64,000 nt of DNA, taken from the NCBI RefSeq assembly GCF_019900845.1, contig NZ_CP074570.1:248001-312000 (forward strand), given 5' to 3'. Source of the DNA: Paraneptunicella aestuarii (GTDB lineage: Bacteria; Pseudomonadota; Gammaproteobacteria; Enterobacterales; Alteromonadaceae). The translations under genes were made by a program, and so were the position numbers. Below, piece after piece: positions 56,107-64,000 of this stretch; the first letter of the stretch is position 1; each line of letters begins with the position of its first letter. Under the pieces are notes generated by a model that worked only from the letters and a program-made list of their open reading frames with translations, did not search any database and was not told the origin of the DNA.

Positions 56107-59100
56107 TTGATCAATATATTTGAGCGTTTGCAATGCGAAGGGCGGCGTAGACTTTGGGCCTGTGCGGCTTTTGCATTGCTGGGCGCTGTTATTAATCTGT
56201 TTACTGTGCCTTTTTTTACTGGAGCAGAGTTTGCTTTCGGTAATGTCATTGCTGTTGCTGTTACCTTGTTATGGGGATGGCGCTATGGTCTTGTGTGCTC
56301 TATTGTCGCTTCCGTTGCTACCTTCTGGAGTTGGTCTCATTTATTAATTGTTCTGCCCTTCGCCGGTGAAATCTTGGCGCTCGGGTATGCCAGAGCAAAG
56401 CAAAAGCACGTTATTTTTGCTGGGCTGTTATATTGGATAACGCTAGGCTCAGCGATTGTCACCGTCGAATATTATTGGCTTAGCAGTTATATCGATGTGG
56501 CTAAACAAGCCATTATCGTGAAGTATTTCGTCAATGGTGTTTTAAATATTCTTCTTGGCTATCTTCTTGCTGTTTTCCTGTCACGCTTCTTTGTTACCAA
56601 ATGGAATATGGAAGTGTCTTTCAGCCGCTTCATTTCGCTTGCTGTATTAATCGTACTGACTTTGGGAGTTCTTACCAACTCGTACCTGTGGTTGGCGAAT
56701 TATCAGAAAGTGAAGTTACGGGAGATAAACAAGCAATTGGAGATCGAAACGTTACATATTTCACATCAAATGCAGTCTTTTATCAGTTCTCATACTGGCG
56801 CTTTGCAGATGGCAGCCAGAATGGCGAGAGACACCAATATGAGCTCAAATTGGATGCCTGTATTGAAGGATATAGTCGATACCTATCCTGATATTTTGAC
56901 AATGCTGGTGACGGACGCCGATGGGAAGATAATCGCAGCGTCACCTCCTGATTTAATGGCTACCGTCGCTGAGCAGGGACTGAATGTGTCGGATCGTGAT
57001 TATTTTCAACAGCCTAAAACAACTCTGTATCCTTATGTGTCTGATGTATTTCAAGGACGTGGGTTTGGCACAGATCCCATCATCGCATTATCCAGTCCAA
57101 TATTGATTAAAGGCCGCTTTACCGGGGTCATCGAAGCGTCGTTGAACCTGAACAAATTGGCTCAACTCGATAGAAAAGCCGTACATGAAACGGAATCTTT
57201 ATTGGTGTTCGATTCGAATCAAAAAGTGATTTATGCGTCAAGTGGCTTGGGTTATCACTTTTTACAAGGGCTAAGCGACTCAGGGCTTATTCGACATATT
57301 GAGAGCCCATCGACTTACTATTTTATGGCTGCCAATAAGCGCTTTTATATTCTTAACCATAAAGTATCGAATGCTCTGGGGTGGACAACAGTATCTTTGC
57401 TACCGGTAGAGTATTACGAAGAAGATATATCCACTTATGTTGTAAGTTCTCTCCTGTTTTTGACTATTTTCATGACGATTAGCTTCTTCATCGTGACCCG
57501 ATTGGCGAACCGTTTGTCCAGACCCTTAGTTGATTTGAATACCAAGTTGCTGGCAGTGAATAAATCCCGGGCTTATGACACGTTAGATCTGCGACTGGAG
57601 CCATCACTATTAACGGAAATTAATACTATCAAACCTGTGATTCAGGAATTTTCCAGTACCTTAAGCGAAACGATTAAATCCCTCCATGCTGCAAATAGAG
57701 AAACCCAGCAGGCAAACCAGGAATTGGAAGATTTTAATAAGAATCTGGAAGAGATTGTTCGTCAGAAAACCAGTGAACTGGAAACTGCGCTTAGTGATGC
57801 AAACGAGGCTAACAAGGCCAAATCTGAGTTTCTTGCTACGATGAGCCATGAAATCAGAACGCCAATGAATGGGGTGTTAGGCATGTTGGAATTGTTGGAG
57901 CAGAGGGAATTAGATCCAGAGGATAAACGTAAGGTCAGTATTGCTAAATCCAGCGCTCATTCCTTGCTCACCTTGATTAACGATATTCTGGATTTCTCCA
58001 AGATTGAGGCGGGGCATTTGGATATGGAAGAAATGGAATTTAGCCTCATAGAACTCGTGAGTGATGTCATTGAATCTCACTCTTTACAGGCACAGAATAA
58101 GAATCTTCATTTGTATCTGGATTGTGCCGAGGTCGAACAAGACTGGGTTAAGGGAGACCCTTACCGGATACGCCAGATACTTACGAATATTATTGGTAAT
58201 GCTATCAAGTTTACCCAGTATGGTTACATTAGCGTCAATTGTGGAAGCAACACGGTAAGCGATACTACTCATGTTCAATTTACTATTAAAGATACAGGGA
58301 TCGGGATTTCAGAAGAGCAGCAAAATAAACTGTTTCAGCCTTTTAGCCAGGCCGATTCTTCGACAACCCGGCGTTTTGGTGGCACGGGGCTTGGCTTGTC
58401 GATAGCTAACCGCATCTGTAAGTTAATGAATGGTGGTATTGAACTAGAAAGCCGAATAGAGGTGGGTAGTGAATTCCGTGTTTCAATTCAGCTTGGTGTT
58501 GCTCAGCGTGAAACGGAATATCAATGTGAGCTTGGTAGTCAGTTTGATCGTGTATTGGTGTTTGTATCCAAGGGGCGTGAGGTCGTACTCAATCCCTTAT
58601 TGGAGCAGTGGCATGCCAAGCTTCTAAAAATTCACAGTATTAGTGATTTTCAGGAAGCCTATGAGCATTCCAAAGCATCTCGTCAGTCCTCCCTGCCGTT
58701 ATTAGTGTTTATCGATCAGCTTCTGTATCAGGAATGTATGGATTTCTGTAAAGCTGTTATCGCTGATGGAGATATTGTTATTGTGCTGAGCAACATTAGT
58801 GACTCGGTTGCTCTACAGGAAACGGACGGATACTCGTCGATATGTAGTTATGCCGTTACACCCAAAAGTCTTTTTCTCGCTCTACGCAGTTTGGATAAGT
58901 CGCTAAAAACGAGTAAAAAATCATCAGGTATTGAGCGCTTCGATAATACACATGTGTTGGTTGTTGAAGATAACCATATCAATGTCGAAGTAATTTTAAA
59001 TATGCTGCACAATATGGGGATCCTCACAGGTACGGCTGTTAATGGTAAAGATGCATTGGAAATGTTGAAGGTTAATCCGGGGCATTTTCAGTTGATTTTA

Positions 59101-59337
59101 ATGGATTGTCAGATGCCTGAAATGGATGGTTTTGTCGCTACTCGGGAAATTCGTAATGGTTTTTGTGGCGATGGATATCGTGACATTCCCATTGTGGCGT
59201 TAACCGCTAATGCGATGTCAGGAGACAAAGATAAATGTGTGAGAGCGGGAATGGATGATTATTTGGCGAAACCTGTCGAATTAAAATTGCTTCGAGAAAT
59301 GATGGGACGCTTCTTGTCCCATACTGAATGTGCATAG
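56107..59337 (+). CDS. MASE1-type hybrid histidine kinase with a Cache sensor
   Basis: The product has 1076 residues. The N-terminal MASE1-like multi-helix domain (about 15-185) is followed by a periplasmic dCache-like domain (about 215-430, with [18 protein letters not shown] and [10 protein letters not shown]). A further transmembrane helix (about 440-470), coiled coil, HisKA (H581 in [14 protein letters not shown]), HATPase ([20 protein letters not shown]) and C-terminal receiver (D1000 in [13 protein letters not shown]) follow. TTG 56107 is the first start after a stop at 56099. TTG 56128 is an alternative. It is divergent from the TonB-YfiR-kinase operon. Confidence 0.9.
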   Translation: MINIFERLQCEGRRRLWACAAFALLGAVINLFTVPFFTGAEFAFGNVIAVAVTLLWGWRYGLVCSIVASVATFWSWSHLLIVLPFAGEILALGYARAKQKHVIFAGLLYWITLGSAIVTVEYYWLSSYIDVAKQAIIVKYFVNGVLNILLGYLLAVFLSRFFVTKWNMEVSFSRFISLAVLIVLTLGVLTNSYLWLANYQKVKLREINKQLEIETLHISHQMQSFISSHTGALQMAARMARDTNMSSNWMPVLKDIVDTYPDILTMLVTDADGKIIAASPPDLMATVAEQGLNVSDRDYFQQPKTTLYPYVSDVFQGRGFGTDPIIALSSPILIKGRFTGVIEASLNLNKLAQLDRKAVHETESLLVFDSNQKVIYASSGLGYHFLQGLSDSGLIRHIESPSTYYFMAANKRFYILNHKVSNALGWTTVSLLPVEYYEEDISTYVVSSLLFLTIFMTISFFIVTRLANRLSRPLVDLNTKLLAVNKSRAYDTLDLRLEPSLLTEINTIKPVIQEFSSTLSETIKSLHAANRETQQANQELEDFNKNLEEIVRQKTSELETALSDANEANKAKSEFLATMSHEIRTPMNGVLGMLELLEQRELDPEDKRKVSIAKSSAHSLLTLINDILDFSKIEAGHLDMEEMEFSLIELVSDVIESHSLQAQNKNLHLYLDCAEVEQDWVKGDPYRIRQILTNIIGNAIKFTQYGYISVNCGSNTVSDTTHVQFTIKDTGIGISEEQQNKLFQPFSQADSSTTRRFGGTGLGLSIANRICKLMNGGIELESRIEVGSEFRVSIQLGVAQRETEYQCELGSQFDRVLVFVSKGREVVLNPLLEQWHAKLLKIHSISDFQEAYEHSKASRQSSLPLLVFIDQLLYQECMDFCKAVIADGDIVIVLSNISDSVALQETDGYSSICSYAVTPKSLFLALRSLDKSLKTSKKSSGIERFDNTHVLVVEDNHINVEVILNMLHNMGILTGTAVNGKDALEMLKVNPGHFQLILMDCQMPEMDGFVATREIRNGFCGDGYRDIPIVALTANAMSGDKDKCVRAGMDDYLAKPVELKLLREMMGRFLSHTECA

Positions 59338-59407
59338 CTTTATCGCCACTATAGTCTTCATTATCGACTCGTCGTTAATTTTCTCGCTTTTCTGAATATC
59401 CCGACAT

Positions 59408-59836
59408 CTAACTCAGTCGCCTTAAATCACGAATAATAAAATCCTTTGGATGAAGAAGCAGGTCATCATAAATTCTTAGAATAACCAGCTTGATCACATC
59501 CGATGTTGTTTGCAGACAAGCTTTCACTTTTAACATGGCGATTTGGTGGGAAATGTCTTCATGAATTGTCAGCAACAATATTCTCTGTGCTTTTCCTTTT
59601 AATAATCCATTCTCTAATTTTACAAAAGCTGTTTGTCTTGGAATTTCATCTTTCGATAAGATATTTATAAAATATGGAATTAACAGGGTGCATGTTTTTT
59701 GATTCGAAATTCCCACTGTTTCACATGCTATATTTAGAATGTCGATGACATTAACTGGAACAGGAATTAAGGTGTTTTTCGATTCGTTATTTCCTGTGTG
59801 TGTTTTTGTTAAATTAGGTTTTCCAATATTTTCCAT
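59408..59836 (-). CDS. Hypothetical protein (142 aa), AT-rich accessory region
   Basis: The AAGGA ribosome site lies 9 bases before the ATG. The product is soluble and mainly helical (NVIDILNIACETVGISN, HEDISHQIAMLKVKACLQT), with no signal peptide or recognised motif. Codon use is A+T richer than neighbouring genes, suggesting acquired DNA. Function unknown. Confidence 0.5.
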   Translation of the reverse strand: MENIGKPNLTKTHTGNNESKNTLIPVPVNVIDILNIACETVGISNQKTCTLLIPYFINILSKDEIPRQTAFVKLENGLLKGKAQRILLLTIHEDISHQIAMLKVKACLQTTSDVIKLVILRIYDDLLLHPKDFIIRDLRRLS

Positions 59837-60139
59837 GGTATAAAAATCCTTTTAAATCAATTTCCTGATGAGTATCTTTAACGTGAGTAAAATGATTGAT
59901 GTGCTTCGTTTCTTATCTCAAGAACAGGACTTGAATAAGTGAGAGCGTTCAATGATTGGTAATGTTGTGGAGTCGGCGGAATGCGTGAAATTCACATTAA
60001 TAGGCAAATGAATAACTTGTTCATTTATCATGATAATTCTTCCTTGAATTAATATTTAATCTTAAAGATGATGATATCTTTTAGATTCAAATGTTTTGGT
60101 AATAAATTTAATTGTCGAATTAGTCTAAATGGATAATTT
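59837..60139. other. AT-rich intergenic region, no clear features
   Basis: About 300 bases between the 59408 gene and a weak frame at 60140. It is A+T rich and contains no coding frame or strong hairpin that I can support. Confidence 0.4.
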
Positions 60140-60415
60140 ATGGAGTGTCAATATTTTATTTTTGATAGGATTTTTGGATCTGTTTGTTGGGTACTAATAA
60201 GGAAGGCATTTTATTATTGGCTTTGTAGCGGGTTTTTGGTTTCACCTTCTATTTTTGTCACCATCCTTGTCACCATTTGTTTGATCTTAAATAATGTGGT
60301 TTTAAAGGCGGGGTATCAGTCAAAAGTGTCCAAGCCAGATACTTCGCCAAATGCAACTACTATATTTCATTTTCTGGAAGCTTCATTAGTCTCTCACTGC
60401 GCCATACACGGATGA
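60140..60415 (+). CDS. Doubtful small membrane-type protein (91 aa)
   Basis: The frame opens with ATG 60140 behind a weak GGA site. It would encode a hydrophobic helix pair (FYYWLCSGFLVSPSIFVTILVTICLILN) and a polar tail. The last 56 bases overlap the end of the toxin gene on the other strand. It may be real or a chance frame in AT-rich DNA. Confidence 0.25.
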   Translation: MECQYFIFDRIFGSVCWVLIRKAFYYWLCSGFLVSPSIFVTILVTICLILNNVVLKAGYQSKVSKPDTSPNATTIFHFLEASLVSHCAIHG

Positions 60416-60659
60416 CATGTATTGAGTTTTGTTCTCTTAAGTAAACAATCCGGAAGGGAGAATGAATTAATTCTCGTATTCTTTCTTCTGCAAATTCTGG
60501 TACTACCCGCCCAATATCTGGATTATCAACTAACGTTTGAACATGCTCAATGATGGCCGAGATGAATTGCTTGCCAATATGGGGAACACCTTCTTCCTTA
60601 TAGTATTCTTTAATACTTTCTAGATCACCGTATGCTGAGTTAGATACGAATATTTTCAC
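60360..60659 (-). CDS. RelE/ParE-family toxin
   Basis: This 99-residue toxin-fold protein has the ParE-type N-terminus (FVSNSAYGDLESIKEYY), a GVPHIGKQFISAIIEHVQTL helix, and the C-terminal strand block RELIHSPFRIVYL followed by SIHVIRVWRSER. Whether it cleaves mRNA or poisons gyrase is not visible. It starts at GTG 60659, immediately after the antitoxin stop (TAAGTG), so the pair is cotranslated. Confidence 0.88.
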   Translation of the reverse strand: MKIFVSNSAYGDLESIKEYYKEEGVPHIGKQFISAIIEHVQTLVDNPDIGRVVPEFAEERIRELIHSPFRIVYLREQNSIHVIRVWRSERLMKLPENEI

Positions 60660-60929
60660 TTATTCAATACCCAAATTTTTCTTTACTTCATTCAGTTCTA
60701 ACTCTTTTCCTTCTCGAACCTCCATTAGGCCCGCTGCCACAGCTTTCATGAATTCTTTTTCCTCTTCGCTTTTTTCATATTCCTCAAGACCCTGCATGAC
60801 GGCAACACCTCGACCACGACTGGTAAGTAACACAGGACGACGGGTATCTTTGGCGTGATTTACCACTCTTCCGGGGTTAACTTTCAGATCTTTAAGGGGA
60901 ATAACGTCTTCCGAGAATTTTGTTTGCAT
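60660..60929 (-). CDS. Phd/YefM-family antitoxin
   Basis: This 89-residue protein has the Phd N-terminal DNA-binding fold (VIPLKDLKVNPGRVVNHAKDTRRPVLLTSRGRGVAVMQ in two parts) and an acidic C-terminal toxin-binding tail. A GAGG site lies 8 bases before the ATG. An inverted repeat operator precedes it, consistent with self-repression. It is upstream of its toxin, the usual order. Confidence 0.9.
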   Translation of the reverse strand: MQTKFSEDVIPLKDLKVNPGRVVNHAKDTRRPVLLTSRGRGVAVMQGLEEYEKSEEEKEFMKAVAAGLMEVREGKELELNEVKKNLGIE

Positions 60930-60959
60930 TGGGTCAGCCTCTTAACTCTAAGGTATATA

Positions 60960-60988
60960 GACCAGTATATAGCACCTATTTACTGGTC
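60960..60988 (-). promoter_or_regulatory. Palindromic operator of the toxin-antitoxin operon
   Basis: GACCAGTA (60960-60967) and TACTGGTC (60981-60988) are exact inverted repeats with a 13-base spacer, about 30-60 bases before the antitoxin ATG. Phd-type antitoxins bind such paired half-sites. A TATA-rich stretch between the repeat and the gene could be the -10 region. Confidence 0.6.
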
Positions 60989-61216
60989 TCAATGTGAAAT
61001 GTATCAGTGTGGATGTGCTTGCTTCAAATTAGTAGAACGAACTTTCCCTGCCCAATCTTAGATACTACCTACCCTCGATAGGTTCTTCGTTAATCATCTA
61101 GCAAACTTGTTACCATTTGTTTAGCCTGAATCAGATTGCTCTTTATCCGTTAACAATATGCTAGTACTTCTTTTAGGCTGACATTTAGTCAAATCTATCT
61201 GTTGATACTAGGCTAA

Positions 61217-61546
61217 CTATGCGGCAAGTTTTTTATATAACTCCATAGATTTGGTGTTTTGACAGTCCGCCAACAATTTTAATAATCCCAAAATAGATTT
61301 CCTACTATTTTCTGGTAATCGGTCAAATCTATGAGTATCAAGTATCGATGTGATTAAGCCGTTAATCGAATTTTGAGCGCGCTTTTCTATATGAGGCGGT
61401 TTATCTTTAGATAGGTATTGGTAAATCCAAGTGACGCCTTTCAGCGCTAAAACTTTGCCACTAGTTGTATTTAGAAAGCATGCAAAATGATGAATTTGAT
61501 AGCTTGTTAACTTGTTCTCAGCATAGTAGCCAAACTCGTGCCGCAT
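61217..61546 (-). CDS. Hypothetical protein or fragment (109 aa)
   Basis: The frame is open upstream of the ATG for a further 14 codons to a TAA, with no other start codon there. The product is helical (GVTWIYQYLSKDK, NGLITSILDTHRF, KSILGLLKLLADCQ), HEAT-like in look, but I recognise no family. No good ribosome site. It may be a remnant of a longer gene in this accessory stretch. Confidence 0.35.
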   Translation of the reverse strand: MRHEFGYYAENKLTSYQIHHFACFLNTTSGKVLALKGVTWIYQYLSKDKPPHIEKRAQNSINGLITSILDTHRFDRLPENSRKSILGLLKLLADCQNTKSMELYKKLAA

Positions 61547-61637
61547 GCTAGTTATTAAGTCGCTATGATAAGTAACGTTGAGTTATTACTTGAGAAATGA
61601 AATGTTGATATTCAGATTATTCTGTCTGAATTTTAAT

Positions 61638-61670
61638 TTCCCCTTAACAAAGAGCCTTTGATAAGGGGAA
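61638..61670 (-). terminator. Terminator of lysC
   Basis: TTCCCCTTA (61638-61646) and TAAGGGGAA (61662-61670) enclose a second short stem CAAAG/CTTTG. Read on the minus strand it follows lysC and is trailed by an AT-rich tail. Confidence 0.7.
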
Positions 61671-61691
61671 TTGAATGACAGGATAATTTGA

Positions 61692-63032
61692 TTATAAAAG
61701 AGACTTGTGCAAGTTCTTGATAACTTCAGTGCTTTCACTATCTTCAACCAGGAATGAAATATTATGTGGATTAGCACCGTAACAAATCATTCTGATACGC
61801 ACATTGCGTAGCACTTCAAATATTTCACCGGCAGAACCGTTTTTCGCATGTAGCTTGTTGCCGACAATCGTAATCAAATCCAGATTTGGAGTAACTTCAA
61901 CAACGCAGATGTTTGCCAGATCCGCTAATGCCAGCTTGGATGCTTCTGCCAGGTTCGATTCATGAACGGCATTAAAGGTGAGAGAAATCGACGTTTCTGA
62001 TGTAGTGATCAAATCAATGCTCAGGCCGTAGTTATCCAGAGTTTGGAAGACTTTGCCAATGAATTGGCTGGCACGCTCCAGTTTGGGAGTGTGTAAGGTC
62101 ACTAACTGTTGGTTGCCTCGGCGAGTAATGGCACGAAAAGTGGGTTCTTCCTGACAATCCTTAACAATGGTTGTGCCCCCCAATTCAGGGTTTTTAGTGC
62201 TGCCAACAAAAACCGGAATATTGTTGCGCAAAGTGGGCGCTAATGTCGCCGGGTGTAGCACTTTTGCACCGAAGTTTGCCATTTCAGCGGCTTCATCATA
62301 GCTTAGTTCTGGCAATGGGTAGGCGTCAGAAACAATGCGTGGATCAGTGCTAAAGACTCCCGGTACATCTGTCCATATTTCACATTTTCTCGCTTTTAAA
62401 GCTTCAGACAACAACGCGGCTGTATAGTCTGAACCACCGCGACCCAGTGTGGTGGTTTGCCCGTCTTCCGTTTCACCAATAAAACCTTGGGTAACCACAA
62501 CAGAATCTTTTAATAATACCTGTAGTTTCTCCTTGGCTAATTCAGCTAATACTTCAATGTCTGGATTGGCTGAGCCAAAATTGTTATCGGTGCGCATTAC
62601 TGTTCGAACGTCAAACTCTACTGCTTGTTTACCGCTTTCATTGATGCAGGCAGTTAACAACAAAGACGCTAAACGTTCACCGTAGCACAGTAATTTATCC
62701 TGAAATGCCAAGCTGTTGGGAAGTTCTGGAACAAGCGCAATTTGCTCCATATCTGCCAGAAGGTGCATCATTTTCTTTTTAACTAGTTCTGGTTCCTTTA
62801 ACTGCTCACAGATACCGGACACTTGAGTACGGATCTTTTCAATAATGTCATCACGTTGCTCAGTCGAAAGTCCGCCTCTGCCCAAGCTAACCAAATGATT
62901 GGTAATGCCTGCCGGAGCACTGGTCACGACCAGTTTGCATGAAGGATTATGGTTAACGATACGTACACAATTCTGCATTGCTTCGTAACTTGCTACGCTG
63001 GTGCCGCCAAATTTCGCGATTGTAAGTGCCAT
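61692..63032 (-). CDS. lysC: Aspartate kinase (LysC, lysine-sensitive type)
   Basis: This 446-residue monofunctional aspartokinase, the first step of lysine, threonine and methionine synthesis, has the N-terminus IAKFGGTSVASYEAM, the kinase loop LGRGGSDYTAALLSEAL and two C-terminal ACT domains (about 300-445) for feedback. Length and motif order match E. coli LysC (449). It is not fused to homoserine dehydrogenase. I looked for a lysine riboswitch in the 150-base upstream gap and saw none. Confidence 0.95.
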   Translation of the reverse strand: MALTIAKFGGTSVASYEAMQNCVRIVNHNPSCKLVVTSAPAGITNHLVSLGRGGLSTEQRDDIIEKIRTQVSGICEQLKEPELVKKKMMHLLADMEQIALVPELPNSLAFQDKLLCYGERLASLLLTACINESGKQAVEFDVRTVMRTDNNFGSANPDIEVLAELAKEKLQVLLKDSVVVTQGFIGETEDGQTTTLGRGGSDYTAALLSEALKARKCEIWTDVPGVFSTDPRIVSDAYPLPELSYDEAAEMANFGAKVLHPATLAPTLRNNIPVFVGSTKNPELGGTTIVKDCQEEPTFRAITRRGNQQLVTLHTPKLERASQFIGKVFQTLDNYGLSIDLITTSETSISLTFNAVHESNLAEASKLALADLANICVVEVTPNLDLITIVGNKLHAKNGSAGEIFEVLRNVRIRMICYGANPHNISFLVEDSESTEVIKNLHKSLL

Positions 63033-63188
63033 TAATATTTCTTGTGATGTCGGTTAAAAAGAGGTGCGATGATAATATGAACCGATTCGGTTTTACCAGT
63101 GCGCAAAGAAAAAGATAGACCATTTATGGCGTGTATGAGAACCCGGATGAGAAAAGGAGCATATAAAAATGCTCCTCAAAGACGATTG

Positions 63189-63821
63189 CTATTCATTATC
63201 ACGCTTTTTACCCGATATCATGGCTGAAACCAGATTTTCATCGTGCTTCTTACCAGACATCACTACGCCGCCAATATGTAGCAGAACAAGCAGGATCATA
63301 AAGTTCACTGCTGTTTCGTGAACCTCTTCCCAGAACTCATCTTCATGTTCCCCATGCTCTTTCTCATCGTCATCATCCGAAGCGCGAGCAGTTGCAATGA
63401 CTTGCATGGAAATGACATTGTTTTGTGCAAATGGGCCTTTACCTTCTTCTTCTGCGTAGAGTTTCATACCACTCAATACAACGACAGACAAGGTCATTAG
63501 CATGGCAACGATCATATAGCCACCAGCCGGATTGTGCCCTAGATAGCGCTTGCCCTTACCAGCTCGCATGTCGTGAATGTAATTTAACACAGTGCGAGGA
63601 GAATAAAGGAACTCGGAGAATCGAGCGTAGTGGCTGCCAATCAGCCCCCAAACAATGCGGAAGATCACCAAGCCTGTAATGAAGTATCCGGAATACGAGT
63701 GCAGTGTTGTGTCTTCTTCCCCTGTGATATATGAAAACACAAAAGCCGCAACAAGCGCCCAGTGAAAAATACGTACGGGAAGATCCCATACTTTAACCCA
63801 ATGAGTTTGAGGTGTAGTCAT
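63189..63821 (-). CDS. Cytochrome b561 (diheme membrane b-type cytochrome)
   Basis: This 210-residue inner-membrane cytochrome has four transmembrane helices. Heme histidines lie in WDLPVRIFHWALVAAFV, TLHSYSGYFITG, and near the C-terminus LVLLHIGGVVMSG. A highly acidic and His-rich loop (DDDDEKEHGEHEDEFWEEVHE) before the last helix is unusual and may bind metal. AAGGAG precedes the ATG. The substrate is unknown. It resembles Ni/Fe-hydrogenase b-type subunits but no hydrogenase is nearby. Confidence 0.9.
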   Translation of the reverse strand: MTTPQTHWVKVWDLPVRIFHWALVAAFVFSYITGEEDTTLHSYSGYFITGLVIFRIVWGLIGSHYARFSEFLYSPRTVLNYIHDMRAGKGKRYLGHNPAGGYMIVAMLMTLSVVVLSGMKLYAEEEGKGPFAQNNVISMQVIATARASDDDDEKEHGEHEDEFWEEVHETAVNFMILLVLLHIGGVVMSGKKHDENLVSAMISGKKRDNE

Positions 63822-64000
63822 TGGTAAAATCTCCTTAAACCAAAATCAGGTTTTCAACATTAGATGAGTTAACCATAGTGAAATAGACGCTATTTCTCCA
63901 TCGGACACATCATGCAAAAGCATGGGACATATGTCTATTTTTCTCTATGTTGACGGCTAACTTTCGGATTCTATTTTGATTTGAGTTAAGAAAAGCTTGT

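Noticed and set aside
63033..63180. Possible lysine riboswitch before lysC
   Set aside because: The gap is about 150 bases and shows no L-box elements. The known aptamer alone needs more room plus an expression platform.
1..64000. tRNA, rRNA, CRISPR array, insertion sequence or prophage
   Set aside because: No cloverleaf, spacer-repeat array, transposase or phage protein was recognised on either strand by eye.

Overview
The window looks like chromosomal DNA of a marine gammaproteobacterium, most likely of the order Alteromonadales. The evidence is gene content and order: gppA overlapping rhlB with trxA divergent, rarD and a YigI-like thioesterase next to recQ as in E. coli, a DUF3718 protein, many c-di-GMP and phosphorelay proteins, TonB receptors, and ovoA. 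I see no rRNA, tRNA, CRISPR array, insertion sequence or phage genes.

Layout. 1-6.6 kb: the 5' end of an unidentified gene, btuB behind a cobalamin riboswitch, two secreted unknowns, a disordered repeat protein and an acetyltransferase. 6.8-10.95 kb: a candidate RiPP locus with a VioB-type ferritin-like enzyme, a 17-cysteine protein, a DUF692 (MNIO) enzyme and a DUF2063 partner. This is the strongest candidate for an undescribed system. 11-12.8 kb: aspartoacylase and a YgfB/YecA-like protein with an apparent non-canonical start. 12.8-20.4 kb: a sensory operon (response regulator-GGDEF-EAL, MetOD1-like sensor, two soluble kinases with nearly identical cores) divergent from a FixJ-type regulator. 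20.7-26.1 kb: DUF3718, gppA-rhlB, trxA, an arginase-fold hydrolase and rraA.

26.5-37 kb: PAP2 phosphatase with an MJ1255-type glycosyltransferase, ElaA-like acetyltransferase with an EamA transporter, uvrD with a probable LexA box, a double-receiver diguanylate cyclase, rarD, a thioesterase and recQ. 37-43.2 kb: a receiver domain without its phosphoacceptor, cytochrome c, SelO, a 7TMR-DISM GGDEF-EAL protein and ribA. 43.3-46.6 kb: ovoA translationally linked to a glutamine-synthetase-like ligase, a second candidate for new chemistry. 46.9-50.1 kb: a secreted DUF3103-like protein, a PLP C-S lyase family enzyme and a hotdog protein. 50.1-59.3 kb: TonB receptor, YfiR and hybrid kinase in one operon, divergent from a MASE1 hybrid kinase. 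59.4-61.6 kb: an AT-rich accessory stretch with a Phd/RelE-type toxin-antitoxin pair and small unknowns. 61.7-64 kb: lysC and a cytochrome b561.

A structured repeat occurs twice (about 10.05 and 34.4 kb, opposite strands). It has a compensatory base change in its outer stem, and one copy lies between the DUF692 and DUF2063 genes. Family assignments rest on motif recognition by eye. No database search was run.
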